From Aquincolibacterium sp964606385 (lineage in GTDB: Bacteria; Omnitrophota; Omnitrophia; Omnitrophales; Aquincolibacteriaceae), in the NCBI GenBank assembly GCA_964606385.1, contig CAZSFZ010000023.1, forward strand, positions 1-34,472: a DNA stretch of 34,472 nt, in the 5' to 3' direction. The notes beneath the pieces were generated by a model, which saw only the letters and a program-made list of their open reading frames with translations, had not been told where the DNA came from and ran no database searches. This document shows, piece after piece, positions 19,736 through 27,919 of the stretch; positions within the stretch are counted from its first letter, which is position 1; every line of letters begins with the position of its first letter. A program made the position numbers and the translations under genes.

Positions 19736-20458
19736 CTACCAAGGCTTAAGGTTAATGCTCGAGGATTTTTCGACCACGGTCCCCGGTTTACGATTGAGCA
19801 TCTCGACAAGTTTCACCGACCACTGCTGGATGCGGTCCTCAGCGAATCCGTACAAGCTCATCTGGTCCACGTTCACGAATGTGAACGGTTCCGATTTCTT
19901 GTCCGCGAGTTTCGCGATGACTTCCCCCGTCCGGCCGTCTTTTAAGCGCATCTCCATCGACACGTAACTCCGGTTGGTCTGGTTCACGGCCTTGGCCGCG
20001 AGCCCGTAAAGGGGCACATACCCGGCCGCTTTCAAGAAGATCTTGTTCGGCGTGAGCTCCGTGAGCGCCATTTCGACCCGCAAAAGATCCGGACTGGGCT
20101 GAAGGCTGTAGGAGATCTGGTAACGTCTTTGGGGGTCTGTGAGAAATGCCTGCTGAAAAACGCCGCGGGTATATTGCGCGAGCTTCCGGATGTCTTTCTG
20201 GATGTCGCCGTTCCGCCCGAGTTCCTGCCATTCATCCGATTGTAGAAGATATTTTGTCTCCACGGGGCCAACGTAAACTTTCCGGTATTTCGCCCAGTTC
20301 ACGCCGGGCTTGATCCAGGCCATTTCAAACGGAAGGTCCCCGCGAAGCACCATACCGCTATGGTCCATGAACCCGCTCCAGCGCGGTTCCTCCGCGGTCA
20401 CGCAAAGCGGCAGCAAAAACAATGCAAATCCCGCGATCCAAATGGCTCTTTTCAGCAT
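19736..20458 (-). CDS. Exported DUF3313-like protein
   Basis: This 240-residue protein has an N-terminal signal peptide (about 1-22). The cysteine near residue 19 is not preceded by a proper lipobox, so ordinary secretion is more likely than lipidation. The mature part starts with WSGFMDHSGM, followed by a segment around WAKYRKVYVGPV. This pattern fits the DUF3313 family of periplasmic or outer-membrane proteins (a short S-G-F-L-x-D-Y-S-like start, then a K-V-x-I-x-P-V strand). Function is unknown. It lies 27 bp after the Cys-rich gene and 39 bp before pyk. Confidence 0.6.
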   Translation of the reverse strand: MLKRAIWIAGFALFLLPLCVTAEEPRWSGFMDHSGMVLRGDLPFEMAWIKPGVNWAKYRKVYVGPVETKYLLQSDEWQELGRNGDIQKDIRKLAQYTRGVFQQAFLTDPQRRYQISYSLQPSPDLLRVEMALTELTPNKIFLKAAGYVPLYGLAAKAVNQTNRSYVSMEMRLKDGRTGEVIAKLADKKSEPFTFVNVDQMSLYGFAEDRIQQWSVKLVEMLNRKPGTVVEKSSSINLKPW

Positions 20459-20485
20459 ACCGGTTTCTCTCTTCGGCCGGAACCT

Positions 20486-20743
20486 CTAACCGGCGGGCTC
20501 CTGCTCCTCGAAGTACTGCTTGGCCTCGACCCTTGCCTTTTCGCAATCCGCGGACAGCACCTCTTTATTTTTCTCGAGACAAGCCAGGATACGGCCTTGG
20601 CCGATCGGCATCTGAGGGCATAATTTTTCAAGGGTGTCCCCGCACGCGGCCCCGAGCCTTTCAAAAGGCCCTGATCCCGCATAGACCGGAACGCTTATAG
20701 CAAAGAACGACAGAAGGATCAGCGCAAAAAAACGGAATTTCAT
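20486..20743 (-). CDS. Small secreted cysteine-rich repeat protein
   Basis: This 85-residue protein has a signal peptide ending at VYA (about residue 22). The mature part has four cysteines in the spacing C-x(7)-C-x(12)-C-x(11)-C with a central ILACLEKNKEVLS. This matches the cysteine-rich repeat family (PF00839-like: C..lC..g...CL..n...ls..C), where the cysteines form disulphides. The start codon overlaps the stop of the ferritin-like gene by 4 bp (ATGA), so the two are translationally coupled. Function is unknown; a periplasmic or secreted location is expected. Confidence 0.75.
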   Translation of the reverse strand: MKFRFFALILLSFFAISVPVYAGSGPFERLGAACGDTLEKLCPQMPIGQGRILACLEKNKEVLSADCEKARVEAKQYFEEQEPAG

Positions 20744-21201
20744 AAAAACCCTTTCTCGCGGGTCATTTGCGGTGTAATGCGATTGATGATTTCTTCCAAA
20801 ATGCGTTTGTGGATCTTTTCTTCTTCTGCCACTTTGAGGAATATTTCCCGGGCGGGTCCCTCCGCTAAAACCGAGTGTTTCTCGTAAATCGCGATACTTT
20901 TTTTCTCAGCCTCAAGCGCCTGCCGGTAAAGATCCAGCCGGGTAGCATTCAATTGAATGCCCAAAGCTTTTTCCTTCCATACCTCAAAAATATCCGAAAT
21001 TTCGCTCAAAAGCGTCAACTGGGAAACACTCACGGGCTGGAGCTCCTTCATCTTCTTGAAGATCAGATAATGCTTTTCCTCCTGGTCGGCCAGCCAATTA
21101 AAAAGCTTCCGCATTTCCTCTTCGGTTTCTTCTAACGCAAAACGGATGTAAAGGTCCCGTCCAATTTCTTCGATCCCCATGACCTGGTCAAATATATCCA
21201 T
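20740..21201 (-). CDS. Rubrerythrin/ferritin-like diiron protein
   Basis: The product is 153 residues from the ATG at 21201, which has GGGAGG just upstream; an upstream in-frame ATG at 21234 has no such site. The four-helix ferritin-like fold is suggested by two E-x(n)-E-x-x-H pairs: EEIGRDLY...DQEEKHYLIF in the first half and EAEKKSIAIYEKH...EEEKIHKRI in the second. No rubredoxin domain is present. Proteins of this type bind two irons and commonly take part in peroxide detoxification, but that role is inferred. It is the first gene of the run leading to uup, placed directly after the mscS terminator. Confidence 0.82.
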   Translation of the reverse strand: MDIFDQVMGIEEIGRDLYIRFALEETEEEMRKLFNWLADQEEKHYLIFKKMKELQPVSVSQLTLLSEISDIFEVWKEKALGIQLNATRLDLYRQALEAEKKSIAIYEKHSVLAEGPAREIFLKVAEEEKIHKRILEEIINRITPQMTREKGFL

Positions 21202-21253
21202 GGCCCCCCTCCCGAGTCTTTTAATTCTCCACATGACCCCGAACTGTTTTTAT

Positions 21254-21275
21254 AAAAAGCCTTCACGCAAAGGCT
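21254..21275 (-). terminator. Rho-independent terminator of the mscS-family gene
   Basis: On the minus strand AGCCTT, a 6-nt loop and AAGGCT are followed at once by a run of T. The hairpin begins 6 nt after the channel stop codon and so separates that transcript from the ferritin-like gene. Confidence 0.8.
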
Positions 21276-21280
21276 AAATC

Positions 21281-23449
21281 CTACGCCCCGCTTTTTTTGA
21301 ATTCGAGCTCTGAGGACCGGATATGCAGGTCCCGCTGCGGAAAAGGTATCGAGATCCCCTTTTCCTTGAAACGGGCATGGATCGCGAAATTGATCTGGCT
21401 TTTGACCTCCATGCGGTCCTCGACATCGACCCAATAGAGCAGCCTGAAAAGAAGCGCGCTATCCGCGAACTCCTCAAAAACGACCGAGGGCTCCGGCTGG
21501 GACAGTATCTCCTTGTTGTCTTTGGCGATCTCCAGCAGGGTTTGCTTGACCATTTCGGCATCCGAACCGTAATCCACCCCCACGCGGGACTCGATACGCA
21601 CGATCCGGTCGGAATGGCTCCAGTTCACGACGCGATTGGTCAAAAACTCGGAATTCGGCACTACGATCGAGATGTTATCGAATGTATTCACGATCGTGCT
21701 CCTTGTCCGGATCGACCTCACGACCCCGGGAACTCCGTCGATCTCTACGACATCACCCATCCGGATCGGCCGCTCAAAAAAGATCACAAAGCCGCTGAAG
21801 ATATTCTTCACGATCTCCTGAAGGCCGAAACCGATCCCGATCCCCAGCGTCCCGGAGAAAACCGTTAAAACCCCAAGATCAATGCCTAGCAATTGAATAC
21901 CCGCCATCGCGCCGATCACAAGACACGAGAACTGGATCACGGTCCGAATGGCGTGCTGGCTGTTCTTATCGAGCGAGCTGTTGGGATAAACACGCGCGCG
22001 GAGGATCCCGTTCAGGAAGCGGGCCCCCACATAGAAAAGCCAGAACACCAGCACGGAACGCGCGAGGATCCAGACGGAGATCCTGATCTTTTCGGATTGG
22101 AAAAGGGGTTCATTGACGATCCCGATCAGCCAGCGGAGCGCCTCTCCCTCGATCGCCCAGTAATCCAGGATCTCGTAAAAGATCACTCCGAAGATCACCC
22201 ACATCAGGACAGTCCGGACCAGCAGAAAAACGGACGAGGACTGTTTGATCTCGATCTGGGTCGTTTTCGCGATCTTTTGCAGGACCTTCATAAAAAAAGT
22301 CTTGATAAGGCCCTTGGCGGTCATAAAAAGGATCAACCCGAGGGCGGCGTTGAGATACACAAGTCCCAGGACGATCGCGGCGGCTCGGTATTCTAAAAGA
22401 CTAAGCACGCCCCAACCGCCAAGGACGAGGATCCCCAAAAACCAGAGAACCCTGAGACAGATCAGAATGCCTTCCCGGCTCAAAAATGAAGGGAGGGAGC
22501 GGACCGAAGTCGCGATCCCCTGGCGAAACCAGAAGCCTGCCGCCAAAAAGAATAGCAAAGTCCAGGTAAGAACGACCTCCGCCGGGCTGTAAGGAACCGG
22601 TTTTTTTGTGTAGATCCTTTCTTTCATGACCTCCAGGCGCCGCAACCGGATCAGCTTGTCGAAATCCTCCAGGGTCGCGATCCTGAAATCGGTAAAATTC
22701 AGCTGCTCCTCGAGTAACGCCTGCGTTTCTTCGAACACCTTCAATCGCTCCTCAGCGACCGTCACCGTCTCCTGGATCGCGGACCGCTCGCCGTCGCGGG
22801 AAGCCGCCAAAAGCACTTTCTTGGCCGCGAGGTACTGCTCTTCGATCCGGATCCGCGAGTTGACGGCTTGAAGCTCATGCTTGAGTTGCCGCTTCTCGGT
22901 CTGCCGCTGGGCGCGTTTTTTTTCGATCTCCTTGAGCTGTCCGGTGATCACAAAAAACGACGCGTTATCGGAAAAAACATCCGTCAGAAAAAATTGGATC
23001 TTGGCGTGGGAATTGCTCTGGATCTGGATCTTGGCTTGGAGAAAAGCCGCTTTTCGTTCCGCGAGCTCTTTTTTCTTGTCCGCGAGCCCGAGCTTGGCAC
23101 GGACCACCTCCTGATCGTAAGGAACGCCAGAGGGTTTTTCGTCGAGGGATACTGAGGCTTCCTGCAGCGCCTTTTGCTCCGCGTTAATCTTTTCCAGGTC
23201 TTTGGCAAGACGGCTGGCTTGGGCGTTGGGATCGACCGTCCGGTCTTGCAGGATCTTGGCGGCGAGCTTCTCGAACATTTCCGGCTCAGCCTCTTCGCCG
23301 GCACCGCCTTCCGAGGCTAACCCTTTTTCGTCGTCCGGCGCCTTATCCTCTGCCAAAACGTGGGGCATAAAAGCGGTGGTCATCGGCCCAAAAATCAAAA
23401 ATCCCGTCGCCAATACAAAAAAAATCGCTTTTTTCATGGTCTTCATCAT
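21281..23449 (-). CDS. Large MscS-family mechanosensitive channel (KefA/MscK-like)
   Basis: This 722-residue protein starts at 23449, with AGGGA 5 nt upstream. It has a signal peptide (about 1-33), an acidic stretch and a long coiled-coil periplasmic region (about 55-275). About six to seven transmembrane helices follow from about 290 to 540. The pore helix region holds TLGIGIGFGLQEIVKN and SGFVIFFERPIRMGD, typical of MscS. The beta domain follows (VPNSEFLTNRVVNWS) and then the alpha/beta C-terminal domain. Channels of this family open on membrane tension and release solutes during hypo-osmotic shock. The extended periplasmic coiled coil is like that of MscK/YjeP-type proteins. It appears to be a single-gene transcript with its own -10 box and terminator. 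Confidence 0.9.
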   Translation of the reverse strand: MMKTMKKAIFFVLATGFLIFGPMTTAFMPHVLAEDKAPDDEKGLASEGGAGEEAEPEMFEKLAAKILQDRTVDPNAQASRLAKDLEKINAEQKALQEASVSLDEKPSGVPYDQEVVRAKLGLADKKKELAERKAAFLQAKIQIQSNSHAKIQFFLTDVFSDNASFFVITGQLKEIEKKRAQRQTEKRQLKHELQAVNSRIRIEEQYLAAKKVLLAASRDGERSAIQETVTVAEERLKVFEETQALLEEQLNFTDFRIATLEDFDKLIRLRRLEVMKERIYTKKPVPYSPAEVVLTWTLLFFLAAGFWFRQGIATSVRSLPSFLSREGILICLRVLWFLGILVLGGWGVLSLLEYRAAAIVLGLVYLNAALGLILFMTAKGLIKTFFMKVLQKIAKTTQIEIKQSSSVFLLVRTVLMWVIFGVIFYEILDYWAIEGEALRWLIGIVNEPLFQSEKIRISVWILARSVLVFWLFYVGARFLNGILRARVYPNSSLDKNSQHAIRTVIQFSCLVIGAMAGIQLLGIDLGVLTVFSGTLGIGIGFGLQEIVKNIFSGFVIFFERPIRMGDVVEIDGVPGVVRSIRTRSTIVNTFDNISIVVPNSEFLTNRVVNWSHSDRIVRIESRVGVDYGSDAEMVKQTLLEIAKDNKEILSQPEPSVVFEEFADSALLFRLLYWVDVEDRMEVKSQINFAIHARFKEKGISIPFPQRDLHIRSSELEFKKSGA

Positions 23450-23493
23450 GGGTCCCTGCGGCTTAGAGTACTTTGACCTTTACAGGCCGGAGA

Positions 23494-23499
23494 ATTATA
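23494..23499 (-). promoter_or_regulatory. -10 element of the mscS-family gene
   Basis: A perfect TATAAT lies on the minus strand 45 bp before the ATG at 23449. No convincing -35 hexamer is seen at the usual distance. Confidence 0.45.
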
Positions 23500-23633
23500 C
23501 CCTGCCTCCATGAGAAAGTGTTCATAATTTACAGACCGAACCAGAGATCTCGATACATCCGATTCCGCCTCTGGTCCGGTCATATCCGGATCATGAAACT
23601 AGTCGAAAAATAGGCCCATCCAACTCGCGGCCC

Positions 23634-23655
23634 AAAAAGGGCCGGTCCCTTTTTT
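23634..23655. terminator. Terminator after the zinc-knuckle gene
   Basis: AAAAAGGG, a 5-nt loop and CCCTTTTT form a perfect 8-bp stem that overlaps the stop codon of the CxxC protein gene. Being A/T-flanked on both sides, it can act in either direction. The 204 bp between it and the mscS start hold nothing else except the -10 box. Confidence 0.7.
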
Positions 23656-23821
23656 AACGACCGCCTTCTTTGCGCTTTCCGAAACACTCTTTGCAGTACA
23701 CCGGACGGTCTTCCCGGGGCTTAAAAGGCACTTCGCACTCTTTTTTGCATTCCGCGCACGTTGCCTTGTGCATTTCTCTCGGCTGCCCGCCGCCAAAACC
23801 ACCGCCTTGTTGAAACCCCAT
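23654..23821 (-). CDS. Small CxxC-x17-CxxC zinc-binding protein
   Basis: The product is 55 residues. ATG at 23821 is chosen because AAGGGAGGG lies 5 nt upstream; a longer frame from 23908 has no such signal. A glycine-rich N-terminus (about 12 residues) leads into CAEC, then 17 residues including VPFKPREDRPVY, then CKEC. This is the known CxxC-x17-CxxC domain, which presumably binds one zinc ion. The C-terminus is basic (KRKEGGR), so nucleic-acid binding is possible but unproven. It follows the CarD-like gene by 64 bp. Confidence 0.82.
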   Translation of the reverse strand: MGFQQGGGFGGGQPREMHKATCAECKKECEVPFKPREDRPVYCKECFGKRKEGGR

Positions 23822-23885
23822 AGATCCCTCCCTTGTCATTGTTTTGAATGTTGAATCGCGATGTTTCTTTGAAATCTTTTTCTGT

Positions 23886-24395
23886 TTATTCTTCCGCCGC
23901 GCGGCCAAGCGCGGCGATCACAAACGCATTTTCCCTCGAGGCGTGAGCTAAATTCTTTCTAACCAGGGAGGTTGTTTTTTTAAGGTCCAACTGCAGGACA
24001 CAGGCGAGCTCTCCCACGAGTCCCTTCACCGAATGCTCCAGAAGCTGCCGCTGCCTTTGGTCCCGGGGATTGGATCTCTCTTTGGAAAAAGAAAGAATGT
24101 TCCTCGCGAGCGCCCATGTTTGATCGGATTGTTCGGCCCTGCCGTCCCCGGCTTTCAAATAATCCAGTATTTTTTTCGCTTCCCTGGCGGAAATGATCTT
24201 ATGAAACCCCGAGGCCCGCAGATCGGGCGCCGCAACCACAAAGCGCACTTTCATTCGGCTCATGACTTTCGGGACCAGGGAATAGCAAAGTACGGACGGA
24301 CCGTTCCCTCTTTTTCTTGTCACCGTGTCGACGCGGCAAAGCCCGTGGGAAGGGTGGAACAAAAGGTCTTGCCGGGACAGCGTGGGAGGCGTCAT
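23886..24395 (-). CDS. CarD-family transcription regulator-like protein
   Basis: This 169-residue protein has an N-terminal CarD/TRCF RNA-polymerase-interaction-like domain (about 8-65): LLFHPSHGLCRVDTV, then a LCYSLVP strand and, near residue 62, SGFHKIIS, followed by REAKKILDYLKAG. The C-terminal helical half (about 75-165) matches the CarD/CdnL layout. CarD proteins bind the RNA polymerase beta subunit and stabilise open promoter complexes. The start codon overlaps the stop of the upstream small basic gene (ATGA), implying coupled translation, with AGGG upstream. It is slightly degenerate relative to classical CdnL, so a specialised paralogue is possible. Confidence 0.72.
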   Translation of the reverse strand: MTPPTLSRQDLLFHPSHGLCRVDTVTRKRGNGPSVLCYSLVPKVMSRMKVRFVVAAPDLRASGFHKIISAREAKKILDYLKAGDGRAEQSDQTWALARNILSFSKERSNPRDQRQRQLLEHSVKGLVGELACVLQLDLKKTTSLVRKNLAHASRENAFVIAALGRAAEE

Positions 24396-24574
24396 GACAT
24401 CCCTGGGACCGACGCCGAAAAAGTTGTTGGAGAGGCGCCGGAAGGACCGGCACCCGTCGCATCCAGGGATCCCGGAGGGACGTTTTTTTGAAGACGCCTA
24501 TTCCTTTTTTCTTCCTGCTTTTTCTTCCTTAATTCTTCCTTACGCCTCTTGTTGCCGCTGTAATTCTGTCTCAT
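24392..24574 (-). CDS. Small basic lysine/arginine-rich protein
   Basis: This 60-residue protein has AAGGA 5 nt before the ATG. Its first ~30 residues (starting MRQNYSGNKRRKEELRKKK) are strongly basic. They resemble small hypothetical proteins with an N-Y-S/G-G-x-K-R-R-K-E start found in various bacteria, whose function I do not know. The second half is neutral and rich in G, S, P and A and may be disordered. It overlaps the CarD-like gene by 4 bp, so it is the first gene of that transcript. A nucleic-acid or ribosome association would fit the charge but is only inferred. Confidence 0.7.
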   Translation of the reverse strand: MRQNYSGNKRRKEELRKKKQEEKRNRRLQKNVPPGSLDATGAGPSGASPTTFSASVPGMS

Positions 24575-24748
24575 GACGGTCCTTCGGCAAAATAAAAACG
24601 GTGTGCCGGCTGATGATGGTTGGCTGAAGGGTGAGCAAAAAGATGAGGTGCGATGAATCGCCGTATACTATAGCACAGAACGTCCGGCGGCCCTTAATAT
24701 GATTTCACCGCCTTGAACGCCTTAAAGATCGATGCCGCAATGGGCCTC

Positions 24749-24775
24749 AAAAAATCCCGGAGAGTCATCCTCGGG
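24749..24775. terminator. Bidirectional terminator after the rnk-like gene
   Basis: A CCCG/CGGG stem with A-rich and T-rich tracts on its two sides lies about 65 nt downstream of the stop at 24840. It can end the four-gene homospermidine transcript. Confidence 0.55.
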
Positions 24776-24839
24776 TTTTTGTATTTCATCGGATCCAGCC
24801 CGTTGAAAATCGGGGTACCACTAGAATCTTCAGAACACC

Positions 24840-25307
24840 TCAGAGATGATAATCTCTCTTGGCTTCGGGCTGGTAAAGCAGTTTAACGACCTTGAAGAGC
24901 CGGTGTCCCGTCGGAACTTCCTGGGCCGTATCCTCCCCTACCCGGGCACCCAACAGCGCGATCCCCAGCGAAGAAAAGATCGAAACTTTGTTCCCGTCGT
25001 GGTTAAGCGCTTCCGGAAAACCCAGCCAGAACAACCGGACCTCTTGCGTGTCCATCCAGAGGATCTTTCCCGCGGAGTTCATCGTCACGATATCTTTGGG
25101 TATTTTTTGAGCGGGCATGATCTCGGCATCCCGGAGGACCTTTTTAAGCCTTCCCAACACGATATCCCTTCCTCCGCCGACCTCACGGGCGATCCGGATC
25201 GCCTCGATCAAGCGGTCCCGGTCGTTTTTGGATATCCTTTTTTTGGCGTCAGCCTCCGGAGCGCCTCCGTTCGGCGCAGCATTTATTTTTTCTTTTTTCT
25301 TTCTCAT
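24840..25307 (-). CDS. Rnk/GreA-C-terminal-like protein with basic N-terminus
   Basis: The product is 155 residues. ATG at 25307 is preceded by GGGAGGT at 7 nt; the frame is open further up to 25439 but that part overlaps the hss gene. The N-terminal ~40 residues are rich in K and A and look disordered. The rest matches Rnk: a helical part with GGRDIVLGRL, then IPKDIVTMNS, IFSSLGIALLGARVG and a final LYQPEA. Rnk proteins have the GreA/GreB C-terminal fold, bind RNA polymerase and were first described as regulators of nucleoside diphosphate kinase. This is the last gene of the run and a paralogue of the protein at 26852-27268. Confidence 0.8.
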   Translation of the reverse strand: MRKKKEKINAAPNGGAPEADAKKRISKNDRDRLIEAIRIAREVGGGRDIVLGRLKKVLRDAEIMPAQKIPKDIVTMNSAGKILWMDTQEVRLFWLGFPEALNHDGNKVSIFSSLGIALLGARVGEDTAQEVPTGHRLFKVVKLLYQPEAKRDYHL

Positions 25308-25333
25308 GACGGCACCTCCCGTTTGACCGGCGA

Positions 25334-26785
25334 TCAATCCTTGAACAGAAAGTTCCGGAATTTCCAGGGATTTTTTCTGTCCAGGCTTGAATTGGGATTT
25401 TCCGGAAAGAAAACCTGATAATTCTTGAAAGGCGTCCAATCATACGCCTCCGAAACAAAAGTCCCCAGGTAGGGCTTCGCGATGGCAAGGATCTCCCTAT
25501 GGGGAAGATCGTCCGGCAGGCAAACGCCCTTCCCCGGATTTTTGATCATCCACATCGCCGCCGCGACCACCCCGATCGCCACCTGAATGGTCGTCGCGTT
25601 CTGGTGCGGGACGAGTTGACGCGCCTCTTTGATGTCCAGAACACTTCCCGTCCACCAGGAGGTATATTTGTGTCCCATGATCAGGGCCCCCAGGATATCT
25701 TTCCCCTTGATGATCTCGTCCGACATGATCCGGCACCGGGGTTGCAGCTCATAATTGCGGCACCGGAGCTCATGCAAGGAACTGAGGGTGTCATTGCAGG
25801 GCATATAGACATAGTGGACGGTCGGCCGGTAGACGGGTTTATGGTTCCGCCATACCGTAAGTTTTTCCGAGATCGAAAAGGCTTCCGCGTGCCGGATCAC
25901 CATCCCGACGATCTCGTAATTCGGAACCCAGGAGCGGACCCACGTGTTCATCCCCATCTGGGACAAAAATATCTGGTTCTTCGGCCCCAGTTCAGGAACC
26001 GCGGCGAAGAGGGGAAGCTCCTTTTCATGCGTCCCCCAGCCCATTTCGGCCGGAGCAACACCTTCCTCACGGAGTCCTTCGATCGACCAGGTCCCCACGA
26101 ACTCATCGACCTCTTTCGGCTGGTCGGTGATCTGGGTATCCCGCTCGCTTACATGGATCGTTTTCACCCCGAGCTTCATGGACAAGGCCGCGAAATCTTC
26201 ATCCCGGATCAGGTGCTCAAGGACCTTGCGGTCATGTTTGGGCGTCGTTTTGTCCCGCGCCGCTTTCTCGGCAATATCCAAAAGCCCTTGTTTTGTGAAG
26301 TGGGAAATAAGCCCCGGATTCGCGCCGTGATCCAGCACGGCGGTCGTGTGGCCGTCGTCCCATTTGGCGATCATCTTCCGGATCTCCATCTGTTTAAAAT
26401 AGAGCGACTTCTCGAAAGGCGTCTTTTTCTCGATGTTGGCGTAGGGATCCCATTCCTCGACCGAGGTATTCACATAAAACACCTTGTTCTCGTGGCACCA
26501 GCTCAGCATGTCGAGCGAGTCGATGTTCCACGACAGATCGATGATCATCCCTCCGGACGAAACGTATTTGGAGAGGGTCCGGGCAATATTGACGGGGGTG
26601 ATCCTCTCTTGCGCGTAATAAACGCCCTTCTTGATCCAGGGCGCAAGCTCCTTGCGCTTGTCCGCAAAATCGAGAACGGTGATGTTTTTATACGGGATCC
26701 GGATATGCTCAAGCAAAACAGGCAGCGTGCACCGCCCCACAGAACCAAAACCGATGCAGAGCACTTTCTGATTGAATTCCATCAT
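25334..26785 (-). CDS. hss: Homospermidine synthase
   Basis: This 483-residue protein has the length of bacterial homospermidine synthases, which use NAD+ to join two putrescines (or putrescine and spermidine) into the polyamine homospermidine in the cytoplasm. The Rossmann motif is IGFGSVGRCTLPVL (about 12-25). Further family-like segments are YVNTSVEEWDPY, LDHGANPGLISHF, GTHEKELP, NTWVRSWVP, a YMPCNDTLSSLHEL segment, and LIMGHKYTSWWTG followed by QNATTIQVA. AAAGGAGGGG sits 7 nt before the ATG. It lies between two rnk-like genes (26 bp and 66 bp away) on the same strand, so is probably cotranscribed with them. Confidence 0.93.
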   Translation of the reverse strand: MMEFNQKVLCIGFGSVGRCTLPVLLEHIRIPYKNITVLDFADKRKELAPWIKKGVYYAQERITPVNIARTLSKYVSSGGMIIDLSWNIDSLDMLSWCHENKVFYVNTSVEEWDPYANIEKKTPFEKSLYFKQMEIRKMIAKWDDGHTTAVLDHGANPGLISHFTKQGLLDIAEKAARDKTTPKHDRKVLEHLIRDEDFAALSMKLGVKTIHVSERDTQITDQPKEVDEFVGTWSIEGLREEGVAPAEMGWGTHEKELPLFAAVPELGPKNQIFLSQMGMNTWVRSWVPNYEIVGMVIRHAEAFSISEKLTVWRNHKPVYRPTVHYVYMPCNDTLSSLHELRCRNYELQPRCRIMSDEIIKGKDILGALIMGHKYTSWWTGSVLDIKEARQLVPHQNATTIQVAIGVVAAAMWMIKNPGKGVCLPDDLPHREILAIAKPYLGTFVSEAYDWTPFKNYQVFFPENPNSSLDRKNPWKFRNFLFKD

Positions 26786-26851
26786 GCTTGCCCCTCCTTT
26801 TGATTTTTAAGAAACCGGCGGCAGTCCTCCGGGAAGGATCTCTTCGGGAAT

Positions 26852-27268
26852 TTAGAGGTCATATTGACCGGCCGCCTCCGGCTGGTAGAGAACCTCTTCG
26901 ATCTTCAGCCTTCGAACACCCGCCGGGACCGGCCATTCCACGACATCCCCCACGCGGCATCCCAGGAGTGCCATGCCGATCGGCGCCAGGACGGACACTC
27001 TTCCTTTTGCATAATCCGCGGCATTGGGATAAACGATGCTGTAGATATAGATTTCCCGGTCATTGAGATCCCTGAACTTTACAAGGGAGTTCATGGTCAC
27101 CACGTCTCTGGGTATTTTTTGAGGATCCACGATCTCGGCACGCAGGATCTCCGCTTCAAGCTGTTTCAGATAGAATGGCCCGTTTTCGCCGAAATGCCCG
27201 CCGTGACGGATGAGCTCCTGAAGGCGTTTGACGTCGAGCTGGGTCATAAATATTTTTTTCTCTTCCAT
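26852..27268 (-). CDS. rnk: Rnk-type regulator of nucleoside diphosphate kinase (GreA/GreB family)
   Basis: This 138-residue protein has nearly the same length as E. coli Rnk (136). An N-terminal coiled hairpin (LDVKRLQELI, then LEAEILRAEIV) leads into the GreA C-terminal-like domain with IPRDVVTMNSLVKF, YSIVYPNAADYAKGRVSV, LAPIGMALLGCRVGD and the ending LYQPEAAGQYDL. It is expected to bind the RNA polymerase secondary channel region without the acidic cleavage residues of GreA. AGGAGA lies 8 nt before the start. The gene is 66 bp upstream of hss and 37 bp downstream of the DUF1232 gene. Confidence 0.9.
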   Translation of the reverse strand: MEEKKIFMTQLDVKRLQELIRHGGHFGENGPFYLKQLEAEILRAEIVDPQKIPRDVVTMNSLVKFRDLNDREIYIYSIVYPNAADYAKGRVSVLAPIGMALLGCRVGDVVEWPVPAGVRRLKIEEVLYQPEAAGQYDL

Positions 27269-27305
27269 AAGATCGTCTCCTGCGGGTTATAAAAAATGTG
27301 TCCGG

Positions 27306-27815
27306 TTATTTGAGCGCTCCATAAAACGGTTCGTAGTTCCCTTTGAGCACGCCGGCGGTCATTTTAACGATCGCCGCGCCTTCGTCCGGGATCACCACCC
27401 GGAGGCTTCTTTTCGTTAACGCGAATTGCCGTAAAAAATCCGTGTCGGCCGGGAACACTTTCACGCGCGCCTTTTGAAGCGTCCGGATCACCTTTTCGTA
27501 CACAAGCGCGGTGAAATAAGCGTCGTCCAGATAGCCGAACAGCCCTTCATGATCCTCCGGAAGGAAGTCCCGGGGATGATACAGATAGGTCAACGTGAAC
27601 CCGAACGACTTTTTAAGCGCGGACGGGATCTCATTTCGCCCGCAATGGTTCAAACCCCGCGAAAGGAGTTGCGGCATAAGGCAGATCAGGTTCTTCAGCC
27701 GCTGTTCAAAAAGGGGCGTAGCCCTCTTCCCGATCCGGCGGCGGATCTGATCGTGAAAATCATCACGCGGGTCCTTGGATAAACGCTTCAGTCTTTCTTC
27801 CAGAGCTTTTAACAT
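27306..27815 (-). CDS. DUF1232 (YkvA-family) protein
   Basis: The product is 169 residues from the ATG at 27815. Another ATG at 27821 directly abuts GGGAGG (zero spacing), so the second start, 6 nt away from that site, is preferred. The central DUF1232 segment reads YLYHPRDFLPEDHEGLFGYLDDA followed by YFTALVYEKV in two pieces here, with the family hallmark L-P-x-D and G-x-L-D-D. YkvA-like proteins are small, often membrane-associated helical proteins of unknown function. It is the first gene of the hss run and diverges from the LysR gene. Confidence 0.8.
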   Translation of the reverse strand: MLKALEERLKRLSKDPRDDFHDQIRRRIGKRATPLFEQRLKNLICLMPQLLSRGLNHCGRNEIPSALKKSFGFTLTYLYHPRDFLPEDHEGLFGYLDDAYFTALVYEKVIRTLQKARVKVFPADTDFLRQFALTKRSLRVVIPDEGAAIVKMTAGVLKGNYEPFYGALK

Positions 27816-27821
27816 GGCCAT

Positions 27822-27919
27822 CCTCCCTATTCCGAAGTCCCTGCTCCCGGAACCAAGTATGCCCTGGACGCCTCCATAATAAAAATATATAATTTATATC
27901 GTAGTCATAACTTAAAACT
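27822..27919. promoter_or_regulatory. Divergent control region with AT palindrome
   Basis: This 98-bp spacer separates the hss run and the LysR gene. ATATAA-T-TTATAT (27887-27899) is a perfect 6+1+6 palindrome 21 bp before the LysR start. LysR proteins typically bind such sites in divergent spacers. The site is AT-only, so chance is possible. Confidence 0.4.

Noticed and set aside
24694..24789. A 31-codon minus-strand frame (MKYKNPRMTL...)
   Set aside because: It reads protein-like, but it lacks a Shine-Dalgarno site and spans the terminator hairpin of the rnk-like gene.
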